From Bacteroidaceae bacterium (GTDB lineage Bacteria > Bacteroidota > Bacteroidia > Bacteroidales > Bacteroidaceae), in the NCBI GenBank assembly GCA_017938245.1, contig JAGBBX010000007.1, positions 1 to 59,362 of the forward strand: 59,362 nucleotides of DNA, in the 5' to 3' direction. Positions within the stretch are counted from its first letter, which is position 1. The number at the start of each line of letters is the position of its first letter. A program made the position numbers and the translations under genes. Below are positions 51,983 through 59,362 of this stretch, one piece after another. The notes below the pieces were generated by a model. The model was not told where the DNA came from. It saw nothing but the letters and a program-made list of their open reading frames with translations, and ran no database searches.

Positions 51983-53080
51983 AAAGAAGAACGTCTTTTA
52001 TCACTCGATACTTTACGAGGTTTCGATATGTTTTTTATAATGGGTGGCGGCTCTCTGCTGCTTGCTCTTGCTGCCTTTTTGCCCGATGAATGTCGTGGCA
52101 TAGTAACCGAACAGATGGGACACAAGGCTTGGAACGGTCTTGCATTCTACGACCTTATATTTCCTCTTTTTCTTTTCCTGGCAGGTGTCTCTTATCCTTT
52201 CTCAATGGCAAAGCAATTGTCTGCCCGAAAAAGTAAGGGAGAAATAACTATAAAGATTATTCGTCGCGGGTTGTTGCTAGTATTCTTTGGAGTGTTGTAT
52301 AACGGACTTTTGCAATTCGATTTTGAGACTCTGCGCTATGCCAGTGTGCTTGGTCGCATTGGTCTTGCGTGGATGGTAGCTGCACTGATATATCTGTGGC
52401 TTGGTAAAAAGGTCGCATTGTTCTTGTCGGTAAAGATTCTGTTGCTTTATTGGGCTTTATTGGCATTGGTTGTAGCACCCGATGCACCTGTCGGAGCCGA
52501 TTCCTTTTCAATGGAGGGATGTATTGTTGGTTACGTCGACCGTATGTTGCTTCCGGGACAGCTGCATCTCGAAATTCACGACCCCGAGGGAATCCTCTCT
52601 ACGTTGCCTGCAATAGTGACTGCACTTATCGGAATATTTACCGGTGAGTTTGTACGCTGCGAGTGTGGTAGCGGACACAAAAAAAGTCTTGTTATGCTGC
52701 TTGCTGCATTATCTCTTCTTGTCGTTGGTTATTTGTGGGGAATATTCTTTCCTGTAAACAAAAATCTTTGGACAAGTTCCTTTGTGTGCTGCGCGGCAGG
52801 GTGGTCACTTCTGCTGTTTGCTATTTTCTACTTTGTCGTAGATGTGTTAAGATGGCAACGTTGGACACTGTTCTTTCGCGTCATTGGAATGAATTCTATA
52901 ACAATATATCTTGCGCAGCAGTTCCTCGATTTTAATAAACCCGTAAAGACTGTTTTCGGCGGTGTGCTTGCAATGCTCCCCGAGAACCTCTATGCAACAG
53001 GTTATTGGATTGCATATATAACAGTATGCTGGACAATGCTATATATCCTTTATAAAAAGAAAATATTCCTAAAAGTGTGA
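51977..53080 (+). CDS. NagX/HGSNAT-like membrane acyltransferase (DUF5009)
   Basis: A 367-residue membrane protein (373 if started at 51959) with about ten hydrophobic segments. RLLSLDTLRGFDMFFIMGGG opens it, followed by YDLIFPLFLFLAGVSYPFSM and GVLYNGLLQFDFETLRYASVLGRIG, the pattern of the family that includes human heparan-alpha-glucosaminide acetyltransferase and bacterial NagX. A GlcNAc-related transport or acetyl-transfer role is commonly inferred. It is followed by a HexNAc-kinase gene and glycosidases, which fits. The second ATG gives the usual family N-terminus. Confidence 0.85.
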   Translation: MKKEERLLSLDTLRGFDMFFIMGGGSLLLALAAFLPDECRGIVTEQMGHKAWNGLAFYDLIFPLFLFLAGVSYPFSMAKQLSARKSKGEITIKIIRRGLLLVFFGVLYNGLLQFDFETLRYASVLGRIGLAWMVAALIYLWLGKKVALFLSVKILLLYWALLALVVAPDAPVGADSFSMEGCIVGYVDRMLLPGQLHLEIHDPEGILSTLPAIVTALIGIFTGEFVRCECGSGHKKSLVMLLAALSLLVVGYLWGIFFPVNKNLWTSSFVCCAAGWSLLLFAIFYFVVDVLRWQRWTLFFRVIGMNSITIYLAQQFLDFNKPVKTVFGGVLAMLPENLYATGYWIAYITVCWTMLYILYKKKIFLKV

Positions 53081-53130
53081 TGTTTTTCGAAGAAACCGAA
53101 AGAAAGTTGCGAATATAGAACTCTTTTCCA

Positions 53131-53153
53131 ATAAAATTCAAACAGCTTATTAG
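53131..53153. repeat. Solo end of the MITE-like element
   Basis: The segment around AATTCAAACAGCTTATTA resembles the right terminal repeat of the element at 9458-9650. No second end was found nearby. Confidence 0.35.
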
Positions 53154-53212
53154 TGTATCTGAGGCAAATATTACCTTCTACTATAAAAAAAGTGGAAAAT
53201 ACATTGTAAAAT

Positions 53213-53243
53213 TTTGTATTGGATAAAAATATTCATATTTTTG
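53213..53243 (+). promoter_or_regulatory. Promoter of the NahK-like gene
   Basis: TTTG (53213-53216), exactly 19 bp, TATTTTTG (53236-53243) followed by C. A full consensus match, 75 bp before the start codon. Confidence 0.8.
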
Positions 53244-53317
53244 CAATAAGTAGCAGTATGTTAAATACTGTTGTAGAGAAAGAATTTTAATAAACTAACC
53301 TTAAAATATTTACTCCA

Positions 53318-54400
53318 ATGGACAATCTTAAGCAAATTGTAGCGCAGTTCGACATTCAGGGTGTTGTTGGCGAGGTAAAGCCTCTTGGTAACGGACTTAT
53401 CAATACAACCTATCGTGTTGTAACCGAGGGTGATGCTCCCGACTACGTACTTCAGCACGTAAACAATGCCATCTTCCCCGATGTGGAGATGCTGATGAAT
53501 AATATCAATGCTGTGACAAACCACATTCGCGGCAAATACGAGGCAGCCGGTGTTGAGGATGTTGAGCGTAAGGTTCTACGCTTTGTTCCCGCTAAGGATG
53601 GCAAGTATTTCCATTTCGATGGCGAGAAGTATTGGCGAATAATGGTATTTATCCCCGATACTACTTCGATGAGCGGTGTAACCCCCGAGAGCTCATACAT
53701 TGTAGGTGAGACATTCGGAAACTTCCAGGCAATGTTGGCCGATATTCCCGCTGAGTTGGGCGAGACTATCAAGGATTTCCACAATATGGAGTTCCGCCTA
53801 TGGCAGTTGCGTGAGGCTGTGAAAGAGAATAAGGCAGGTCGTCTTGCCGAGGTACAGTGGCTTGTTGACGAGTTAGAGAGTCGTGCCGAGGAGATGTGCA
53901 AGGGCGAGCAGCTACACCGCGAGGGTAAGCTTGCTAAACGCATCTGCCACTGCGACACAAAGGTCGACAATATTCTCTTCGACAAAGATGGTAACGTGCT
54001 GTGCGTAATAGACCTCGATACAGTAATGCCCAACTTCATATTCTCAGACTTTGGTGACTTCCTCCGTTCGGCAGCCAACACAGGCCGTGAGGACGATCAG
54101 GATCTCAACAATGTAAACTTCAATATGGAGATTTTCAAGGCATTTACAAAGGGTTACCTAAAATCGGCTCAGTGCTTCCTCACTCCCCTTGAGATTGAGA
54201 ACCTTCCCTACGCAGCAGCTCTGTTCCCCTATATGCAGACTGTACGTTTCCTTGCCGACTACATCAACGGCGATACATATTACAAGATACAGTATCCCGA
54301 GCACAACCTTGTACGTTCAAAGGCACAGTTCAAACTGTTGCAGAGTGTCGAGGCTCACAAGGAGGCAATGCAGGAGTTTATCAAGGAGCAGTTGGCTTAA
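53318..54400 (+). CDS. NahK-like N-acetylhexosamine kinase
   Basis: A 360-residue kinase of the aminoglycoside-phosphotransferase fold. GVVGEVKPLGNGLINTTYRV is the nucleotide-binding start. The catalytic loop is ICHCDTKVDNILFD (H211, D213), and the metal-binding Asp is D232 in CVIDLDTVMPNF. The pattern fits N-acetylhexosamine 1-kinases, which phosphorylate GlcNAc, GalNAc or related sugars at the anomeric carbon. The neighbouring NagX-like protein, GH92 and GH33 support amino-sugar use. A generic sugar or choline-type kinase cannot be excluded. Confidence 0.82.
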   Translation: MDNLKQIVAQFDIQGVVGEVKPLGNGLINTTYRVVTEGDAPDYVLQHVNNAIFPDVEMLMNNINAVTNHIRGKYEAAGVEDVERKVLRFVPAKDGKYFHFDGEKYWRIMVFIPDTTSMSGVTPESSYIVGETFGNFQAMLADIPAELGETIKDFHNMEFRLWQLREAVKENKAGRLAEVQWLVDELESRAEEMCKGEQLHREGKLAKRICHCDTKVDNILFDKDGNVLCVIDLDTVMPNFIFSDFGDFLRSAANTGREDDQDLNNVNFNMEIFKAFTKGYLKSAQCFLTPLEIENLPYAAALFPYMQTVRFLADYINGDTYYKIQYPEHNLVRSKAQFKLLQSVEAHKEAMQEFIKEQLA

Positions 54401-54456
54401 CATATAAGCAATGTAACGTAAACAGACATCTATAAAAAGATGTCGGCAAAAGAATA

Positions 54457-54490
54457 GGGGTGTGCCCGACAGATAACTGTGGCACACCCC
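54457..54490 (+). terminator. NahK-like gene terminator
   Basis: GGGGTGTGCC (54457-54466) pairs with GGCACACCCC (54481-54490), followed by ATTTTTATT. A small GACATC/GATGTC hairpin precedes it. Confidence 0.85.
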
Positions 54491-54521
54491 ATTTTTATTA
54501 TCGGTATTTGTCTTATTAATT

Positions 54522-56804
54522 ATGAGGAAACTTTTACCACTCTTAATGATATTTGTTGTTACGAATGTTGTCAAGGCGCAAGACCCGGTGCAATACGTTA
54601 ATCCGCTAATGGGAACAGAGTCGAGTTTCGAACTTTCGGCCGGTAATACCTATCCGGCGATTGCAAGGCCTTGGGGAATGAATTTCTGGACTCCGCGCAC
54701 AAATAAAATGGGTGACGGATGGCAATACACATATACAGCGCACCGCATATACGGATTCGAACAGACGCATCAACCAAGCCCTTGGATAAACGACTATGGT
54801 CAGTTCTCCATTATGCCTGTAACAGAAAAAGTGTTGCTCGACGAGACAAAGCGTGCAAGCTGGTTCTCGCATAAGGCAGAGACGGCACTGCCACACTACT
54901 ATAAAGTGTACCTTGCCGATTATGACGTTTCGGTGGAGCTTACACCAACCGAAAGGGCAGCAATGTTCCGCATAACCTTTCCCGAGGCGCAGTCGTATGT
55001 GGTGGTCGATGCATACGATAAAGGGTCGTACGTGAAAATTCTCCCCGGTGAACAACGTATCGTAGGCTACACGACACGCAACAGCGGAGGTGTCCCCAAG
55101 AATTTCCGCAACTATTTTGTTGTAGAGTTTGACAAGCCTTTCGAATATCTATCTACTTTTGGGAGTGACACTGTAGGCGCACAGCTTCGGTTAAGAGAGA
55201 ATGTTCTTGAACTATCGAGTGAGCACACGGGGGCAGTGATAGGCTTTTCTACTAAGCGCGGTGAGGTGGTACACGCACGTGTGGCATCGTCATTCATAAG
55301 CCCGGAACAGGCGTTGCTGAATCTGCAAGAACTTGGTGACAATAGTTTTGATGCACTTCTTGCCGAGGGACGAAAACAGTGGAACGATCTCCTTGGCATG
55401 GTAGAGGTCGAAGGTGGAACTGTAGACCAAATGCGTACATTCTACTCCTGTCTTTATCGTTCGCTGCTATTCCCACGTAAATTCTACGAGATTGATGCAC
55501 AAGGCAACGTATTGCACTATAGTCCATACAATGGCAAGGTACTATCGGGATATATGTATACCGACACGGGCTTTTGGGATACATTCCGTTCGCTCTTCCC
55601 GTTGCTGAATCTTTTATACCCCTCGGTTAATGCCGAGATTCAAGAGGGCCTTGTAAACACATATAAAGAGAGCGGATTCTTCCCCGAGTGGGCAAGTCCC
55701 GGCCATCGCGGATGTATGGTGGGTAACAATTCGGCATCGGTGCTTGCCGACGCATTTGTAAAAGGAGTACGAGTGCAAGACTTAGAGACACTATATGAAG
55801 GTTTGCAGTGGGGTACAAGAAATGTTCATCCCGACGTCTCCTCCACAGGCCGCATAGGGCACGAGTATTACAATACTCTTGGGTATGTTCCCTGCGATGT
55901 CGGCATACACGAGAATGCTGCGCGTACATTGGAGTATGCCTATAACGATTGGTGTATTTTGCAGGTGGCAAAGGCTCTTAATCGTCCTAAAAAAGAGATT
56001 CGCGAATTAGAAAAAAGAGCGCTCAACTATCGCAATCTGTATAATGAGCAATACAAACAGATGTGTGGTAAACGTAAAGATGGTACTTTTGAACCAAATT
56101 TCTCGCCATTGAAGTGGGGTGGTAACTTTACCGAGGGTAACAGCTGGCATTACACCTGGTCGGTTTTTCACGATGTTCAAGGGCTTATAAATCTAATGGG
56201 TGGCAAGCAGGTGTTTGCTTCTATGCTTGATTCCGTTTTTGCAGTACCCCCACATTTCGATGACAGTTATTATGGCTTTCCAATTCACGAGATACGTGAA
56301 ATGACGGTTATGAATATGGGTAATTATGCTCACGGTAATCAGCCTATTCAGCATATGATATACCTTTATAACTATGCCGGTGAACCGTGGAAAGCACAAT
56401 ATTGGTTGCGACAGGTAATGAATCGTATGTATACACCTACTCCCGATGGTTATTGTGGTGACGAAGATAACGGACAAACCTCGGCTTGGTATGTATTCTC
56501 GGCATTAGGATTCTATCCTGTATGTCCCGGAAGCAATGAGTATGTGCTTGGTGCCCCGCTTTTCAAAAAGGCTGTTATGCATCTGGAAAATGGTAATACT
56601 GTTACAATAAATGCACCGGCAAATAGTGACGATAATATTTACATCAGAAATTTGTATATTGATGGTAAAGAGTATACGCGTAACTATCTTTTGCACGACA
56701 GACTTATGCAAGGTGCTACCATTGATGCCATAATGAGCGAAACACCAAATAAAAAGAGGGGAGTAGATGAAGAGGATGCGCCATACTCTTTTTCGCGTAG
56801 ATGA
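54522..56804 (+). CDS. GH92 alpha-mannosidase
   Basis: A 760-residue exported calcium-dependent exo-alpha-mannosidase of family GH92, acting on mannose-rich or complex N-glycans. Signal peptide to about residue 19 (NVVKAQ). The N-terminal beta domain contains NPLMGTESSFELSAGNTYPAIARPWGMN and QPSPWINDYGQFSIMP. The (alpha/alpha)6 domain has NFTEGNSWHYTWSVFHDVQGL, then GYCGDEDNGQTSAWYVFSALGFYPVCPG, which holds the family's acidic residues. There is no lipobox, so it is probably periplasmic. It lies in a cluster with the NahK-like kinase and GH33. Confidence 0.95.
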   Translation: MRKLLPLLMIFVVTNVVKAQDPVQYVNPLMGTESSFELSAGNTYPAIARPWGMNFWTPRTNKMGDGWQYTYTAHRIYGFEQTHQPSPWINDYGQFSIMPVTEKVLLDETKRASWFSHKAETALPHYYKVYLADYDVSVELTPTERAAMFRITFPEAQSYVVVDAYDKGSYVKILPGEQRIVGYTTRNSGGVPKNFRNYFVVEFDKPFEYLSTFGSDTVGAQLRLRENVLELSSEHTGAVIGFSTKRGEVVHARVASSFISPEQALLNLQELGDNSFDALLAEGRKQWNDLLGMVEVEGGTVDQMRTFYSCLYRSLLFPRKFYEIDAQGNVLHYSPYNGKVLSGYMYTDTGFWDTFRSLFPLLNLLYPSVNAEIQEGLVNTYKESGFFPEWASPGHRGCMVGNNSASVLADAFVKGVRVQDLETLYEGLQWGTRNVHPDVSSTGRIGHEYYNTLGYVPCDVGIHENAARTLEYAYNDWCILQVAKALNRPKKEIRELEKRALNYRNLYNEQYKQMCGKRKDGTFEPNFSPLKWGGNFTEGNSWHYTWSVFHDVQGLINLMGGKQVFASMLDSVFAVPPHFDDSYYGFPIHEIREMTVMNMGNYAHGNQPIQHMIYLYNYAGEPWKAQYWLRQVMNRMYTPTPDGYCGDEDNGQTSAWYVFSALGFYPVCPGSNEYVLGAPLFKKAVMHLENGNTVTINAPANSDDNIYIRNLYIDGKEYTRNYLLHDRLMQGATIDAIMSETPNKKRGVDEEDAPYSFSRR

Positions 56805-56837
56805 GATGTATATCTTTTAACCGGGAATAAGACAATA

Positions 56838-56887
56838 ATACAAACAATAAAGCGACACGTTTAAAGGTGTCGCTTTATTGTTTGTAT
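56838..56887. terminator. Terminator between GH92 and HAD genes
   Basis: A 21-bp perfect stem (56838-56858 with 56867-56887) with loop GTTTAAAG. It ends at the HAD stop codon and serves both converging genes. Confidence 0.85.
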
Positions 56888-57294
56888 CACCAGAACCAAC
56901 CTTTTTTCTTCTTAGGCTGTTCGCTACTCTCGCTGTAAATATCGGCCCAGGTTTTCTCTTTTGTAACCATTTCGTATATTCTCCCCCAGTCGGGTAGGCC
57001 GCCTAAATTTCTATCGTCGATGAATAGCTCGGCATCAATCTTGCAATATCCTCTATCATTATCGACATTCTCTTCGGGGAAATTCTTATTCACTGCGTAG
57101 AACTCCACACCGCGCTCTCGGCACCACTCAACAGCCTCGTTAAGAAGAGTACCTTTGCGCACTGTCCACAAGATAAGACGGTGCTGCTCTTTTGTAAGCA
57201 TCTTAAGGGTAGCTGTGGCAAAAGGAATCTCCTTGCCAATTTCGGGATATTTGTGCTCTACTATAGTGCCATCAAAGTCAACTGCAATTACCAT
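56887..57294 (-). CDS. Small HAD-fold hydrolase (BT0820-like)
   Basis: A 135-residue minimal HAD protein without a cap domain. Motif I is AVDFDGTIVEHKYP (nucleophile Asp and the second Asp present), motif II is LILWTVRKG, and the C-terminal DAELFIDDRNLGG gives the acidic pair. The small size and motif spacing fit a group of Bacteroidetes HAD phosphatases with unknown natural substrate. The last 15 residues are a lysine-rich tail ending WFW. It is a single-gene unit, divergent from the sialidase gene. Confidence 0.82.
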   Translation of the reverse strand: MVIAVDFDGTIVEHKYPEIGKEIPFATATLKMLTKEQHRLILWTVRKGTLLNEAVEWCRERGVEFYAVNKNFPEENVDNDRGYCKIDAELFIDDRNLGGLPDWGRIYEMVTKEKTWADIYSESSEQPKKKKGWFW

Positions 57295-57392
57295 AATCTT
57301 ATATTATTGTTTGTTCCTTATAATCGTGTGCTAAATTAAGCATTTTTCGCCAATTATAATGTATGATGGAAAAAAATAATATATATAATTCG

Positions 57393-57400
57393 TATATTTG
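57393..57400 (+). promoter_or_regulatory. -7 box of the sialidase gene
   Basis: TATATTTG followed by C, 80 bp before the start codon. No -33 TTTG is seen at the normal distance. Confidence 0.5.
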
Positions 57401-57480
57401 CTTTATAAACCAAATTTTTATTAAATTTGTCTTTTGGTGTATGGTGGTATCATAATTGAATATACTTAAAATCTTATTAT

Positions 57481-58821
57481 ATGAAGAACTTGAATCGAAT
57501 TTGTGCAACTCTTATGTTGCTTGTGTGTGTGGCATCGCTCAATGCCGGCGATTGGTTGAAGGATGGTACAAAGAAGAAACCTTTTGACCTTTTTAGAACA
57601 TATACTTCCGAGGCTATTCCTTATCGTATTCCGGCAATTGCAAAAACAGCATCGGGTGACCTCGTTGCTGTTGCCGATTACCGTTTCTGTCGTGCCGATA
57701 TCGGATTCGGGCACATCGACCTTCACGCGCGAATCAGCAGTGACAATGGAAAAACCTGGGGCGATGTATTTACTATCATTGCAGGAGACGGTAAAAAAGT
57801 AGATAATAATCCAAACCTCTCGCTCACAGCAGGCTATGGCGACCCCTGTATCGTTGCCGACCGCGAGAGCAACAGGGTGCTTCTAATCTGCGTTTGTGGC
57901 TACCAGACCTATTTTGCTGCAACACGTGAATATCCCAATCAAGTAGCTCGTTTATACAGCGAGGATGGTGGAAAGACCTGGAGTGCTCCCGAGGTTATCA
58001 CCGAGCAGTTCTATGCTCCCATCGATAATGCTCCTATGGGTCCCATAAAATCTATGTTCATCGGTTCGGGACGAATTCATCAGAGTCGTTACACAAAAGT
58101 AGGCGATTACTACCGTCTCTATGCTTGTATGTTGGCACGTGACAAGGATAACAACTTCTGTAACTTTGTTGTCTATTCCGACGACTTTGGAAAGAATTGG
58201 AATATCCTTGGTGGAACAGATGTAGCACACATTCCCGCAGGTGGTGACGAGCCTAAGACCGAGGAACTTCCCGATGGTTCAATTCTGCTCAGCTCGCGTT
58301 GTGGTGGAGGTCGCCTATATAACATATTCAAATTTACCGATGCTGCCAAGGCCGAGGGAGAGTGGGGCAAACACGCTTTCTCGGGCGAAAAGAACAATGG
58401 TGTTGCAGCACTCAATAACTCTTGCAATGGCGAGGTACTTGTGCTCCCTGTAAAGCGTAATAGCGATGGCAAGGATATGTATATCCTCTTGCAGTCGTTG
58501 CCCTTTGGCGGTGGTCGTACCAATGTAGGTATCTATTATAAAGAGCTTGCAGTGGCCGAGGATTTTGATACTCCCGAGAATCTTGCAAAAGATTGGGACG
58601 GACGTTTCCTGGTTACATACAAGGCTTCGGCTTATTCTACAATGATTCAGCAACAGGATGGAGCAATCGCTTTTGCATACGAAGAGGACACATACGGCAC
58701 ACAGGGAGGTGGTTACACCATTGCTTACAAGAGTTTCACATTGGACGAGATAACCGATGGTAAATATAGTTATAACGAGAAGGTAAACCGTAAGAAATTC
58801 CTAAAGAAATTGGCTAAGTAA
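57481..58821 (+). CDS. GH33 exo-sialidase
   Basis: A 446-residue exported sialidase that should release terminal sialic acid from host glycans. Signal peptide to about residue 22 (ASLNAG). The RIP motif is in YRIPAIAKTASGDLVAVADYR, with the first arginine of the active-site triad. Asp boxes are SSDNGKTWG, SEDGGKTWS and SDDFGKNWN. Another arginine is in ILLSSRCGGGRLYN, and the acidic residues of FAYEEDTYG follow. The six-bladed propeller seems complete, and no carbohydrate-binding module is attached. Its product would expose galactose and GlcNAc for the other glycosidases here. Confidence 0.94.
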   Translation: MKNLNRICATLMLLVCVASLNAGDWLKDGTKKKPFDLFRTYTSEAIPYRIPAIAKTASGDLVAVADYRFCRADIGFGHIDLHARISSDNGKTWGDVFTIIAGDGKKVDNNPNLSLTAGYGDPCIVADRESNRVLLICVCGYQTYFAATREYPNQVARLYSEDGGKTWSAPEVITEQFYAPIDNAPMGPIKSMFIGSGRIHQSRYTKVGDYYRLYACMLARDKDNNFCNFVVYSDDFGKNWNILGGTDVAHIPAGGDEPKTEELPDGSILLSSRCGGGRLYNIFKFTDAAKAEGEWGKHAFSGEKNNGVAALNNSCNGEVLVLPVKRNSDGKDMYILLQSLPFGGGRTNVGIYYKELAVAEDFDTPENLAKDWDGRFLVTYKASAYSTMIQQQDGAIAFAYEEDTYGTQGGGYTIAYKSFTLDEITDGKYSYNEKVNRKKFLKKLAK

Positions 58822-58837
58822 AATAAAACTTGCTATT

Positions 58838-58881
58838 AAATTCGTTCCTCTATTGTGCACGCACAATAGAGGAACGAATTT
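58838..58881 (+). terminator. Sialidase gene terminator
   Basis: A 21-bp perfect stem (58838-58858 with 58861-58881) around a 2-nt loop, followed by a T-rich run. Confidence 0.85.
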
Positions 58882-59362
58882 TTATTTACGTTTTTTGTCT
58901 TTAAATATTGAGAGTATTAACGTCTGTTTTTATACAAAAAACTCTGTATTGCATAAAATAGAAAATAAATCGTTGTTTTATAGCATTTTTAGAACTATTG
59001 CTATAGGTATTCTCTGTTTAGTTTCCTCAATTGGCACAAAGCAAATAGATATGTGATTCTTGTGATTAACAGACTTATAGTATGAGTTAAGTTTTGGGAT
59101 TCTCATAATGAGAGAGCCCCATGCTTGTTTTTCTTGACTAGACCTTTATAGTTTCAATTAAGTCTAAAATCATCCAAGTTATTCTATAGAAAACCTTATA
59201 TTGGATGTTCTTATCTCTATTATATTCATCTCTTTGTTATTTGAAAAAATAAGGATTAAAAGCTATTTGTGGACTGTTTAACGTTATTTCGTCTGAATCT
59301 TCTTAATTTTGATTATTCTTTAGTACCTTTGCAAATAATAGTTTGGAAATCTTATCAATATA
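58882..59362. other. Gene-free AT-rich end of the window with an outward promoter box
   Basis: No gene is supported. At 59324-59331 TACCTTTG followed by C matches the -7 consensus on the plus strand. It suggests that a rightward gene begins beyond the window edge. Confidence 0.4.

Noticed and set aside
58853-59056. A 67-codon plus-strand frame after the sialidase
   Set aside because: It starts inside the terminator hairpin and has no ribosome-binding site or family resemblance.

Overview
This window looks like a chromosomal segment of a gut-type Bacteroidales bacterium. The evidence is the promoter type seen throughout (a -33 TTTG and a -7 TAnnTTTG or TATCTTCG, about 19-20 bp apart), the Bacteroidetes-restricted families (DUF4199, DUF4296, DUF4301, DUF6048, DUF6452, a lipocalin-like lipoprotein next to a Wzi-family protein), a type IX secretion C-terminal signal on a giant glycosidase, and many lipoproteins and host-glycan enzymes. 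The genus cannot be fixed from sequence alone. No rRNA, tRNA, CRISPR array, prophage or complete insertion sequence was seen.

Layout. 1-665: repeat-rich non-coding DNA. 0.67-9.4 kb: a GT2 glycosyltransferase, a MarC-type membrane protein, a PadR/DUF2812 pair with its own operator, apbE, a DUF4199-GT2-DUF6452-DUF6048 operon, a MurU-like nucleotidyltransferase and a BadF-type hexosamine kinase. 9.4-18 kb: a MITE-like element, GH20 hexosaminidase, mltG, a 1269-residue secreted GH85 endo-beta-N-acetylglucosaminidase, and gdhA. 18-25.7 kb: an AmgK-like kinase fused to a RapZ C-terminal domain, then ileS, a DksA-like gene, lspA and DUF4296. 25.7-36.5 kb: a Wzi-family protein, a DASS transporter with LysR, an acyl-ACP thioesterase, an FNT channel, DUF1573, relA and DUF4301. 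36.6-40.8 kb: a restriction-modification island (HTH, N6-adenine methylase, convergent putative endonuclease) beside a strongly folded 6S-like RNA. 41-50 kb: aldehyde dehydrogenase/SDR, MscS, FlK-like thioesterase, serB, clpC. 50-59 kb: aspS, then an amino-sugar and N-glycan cluster (NagX-like, NahK-like, GH92 alpha-mannosidase, HAD, GH33 sialidase).

Functional theme. GH85, GH33, GH92 and GH20 together could take apart host N-glycans. The NahK-like kinase, BadF-type kinase, NagX-like protein and the AmgK/MurU pair could take up or recycle the released amino sugars or the cell's own wall sugars. This pathway is inferred from family membership, not shown.

Most unusual signal. Three separate loci (1.56-1.73, 32.42-32.64 and 44.75-45.02 kb) carry tandem arrays of one related 81-85 bp module. 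Each module ends in a -7 promoter box (TATATTTG or TATCTTTG), and about 15 bp upstream of the box lies a short dyad whose stem changes in a compensatory way between copies while its AA centre is kept. Each array points at the start of the gene next to it.
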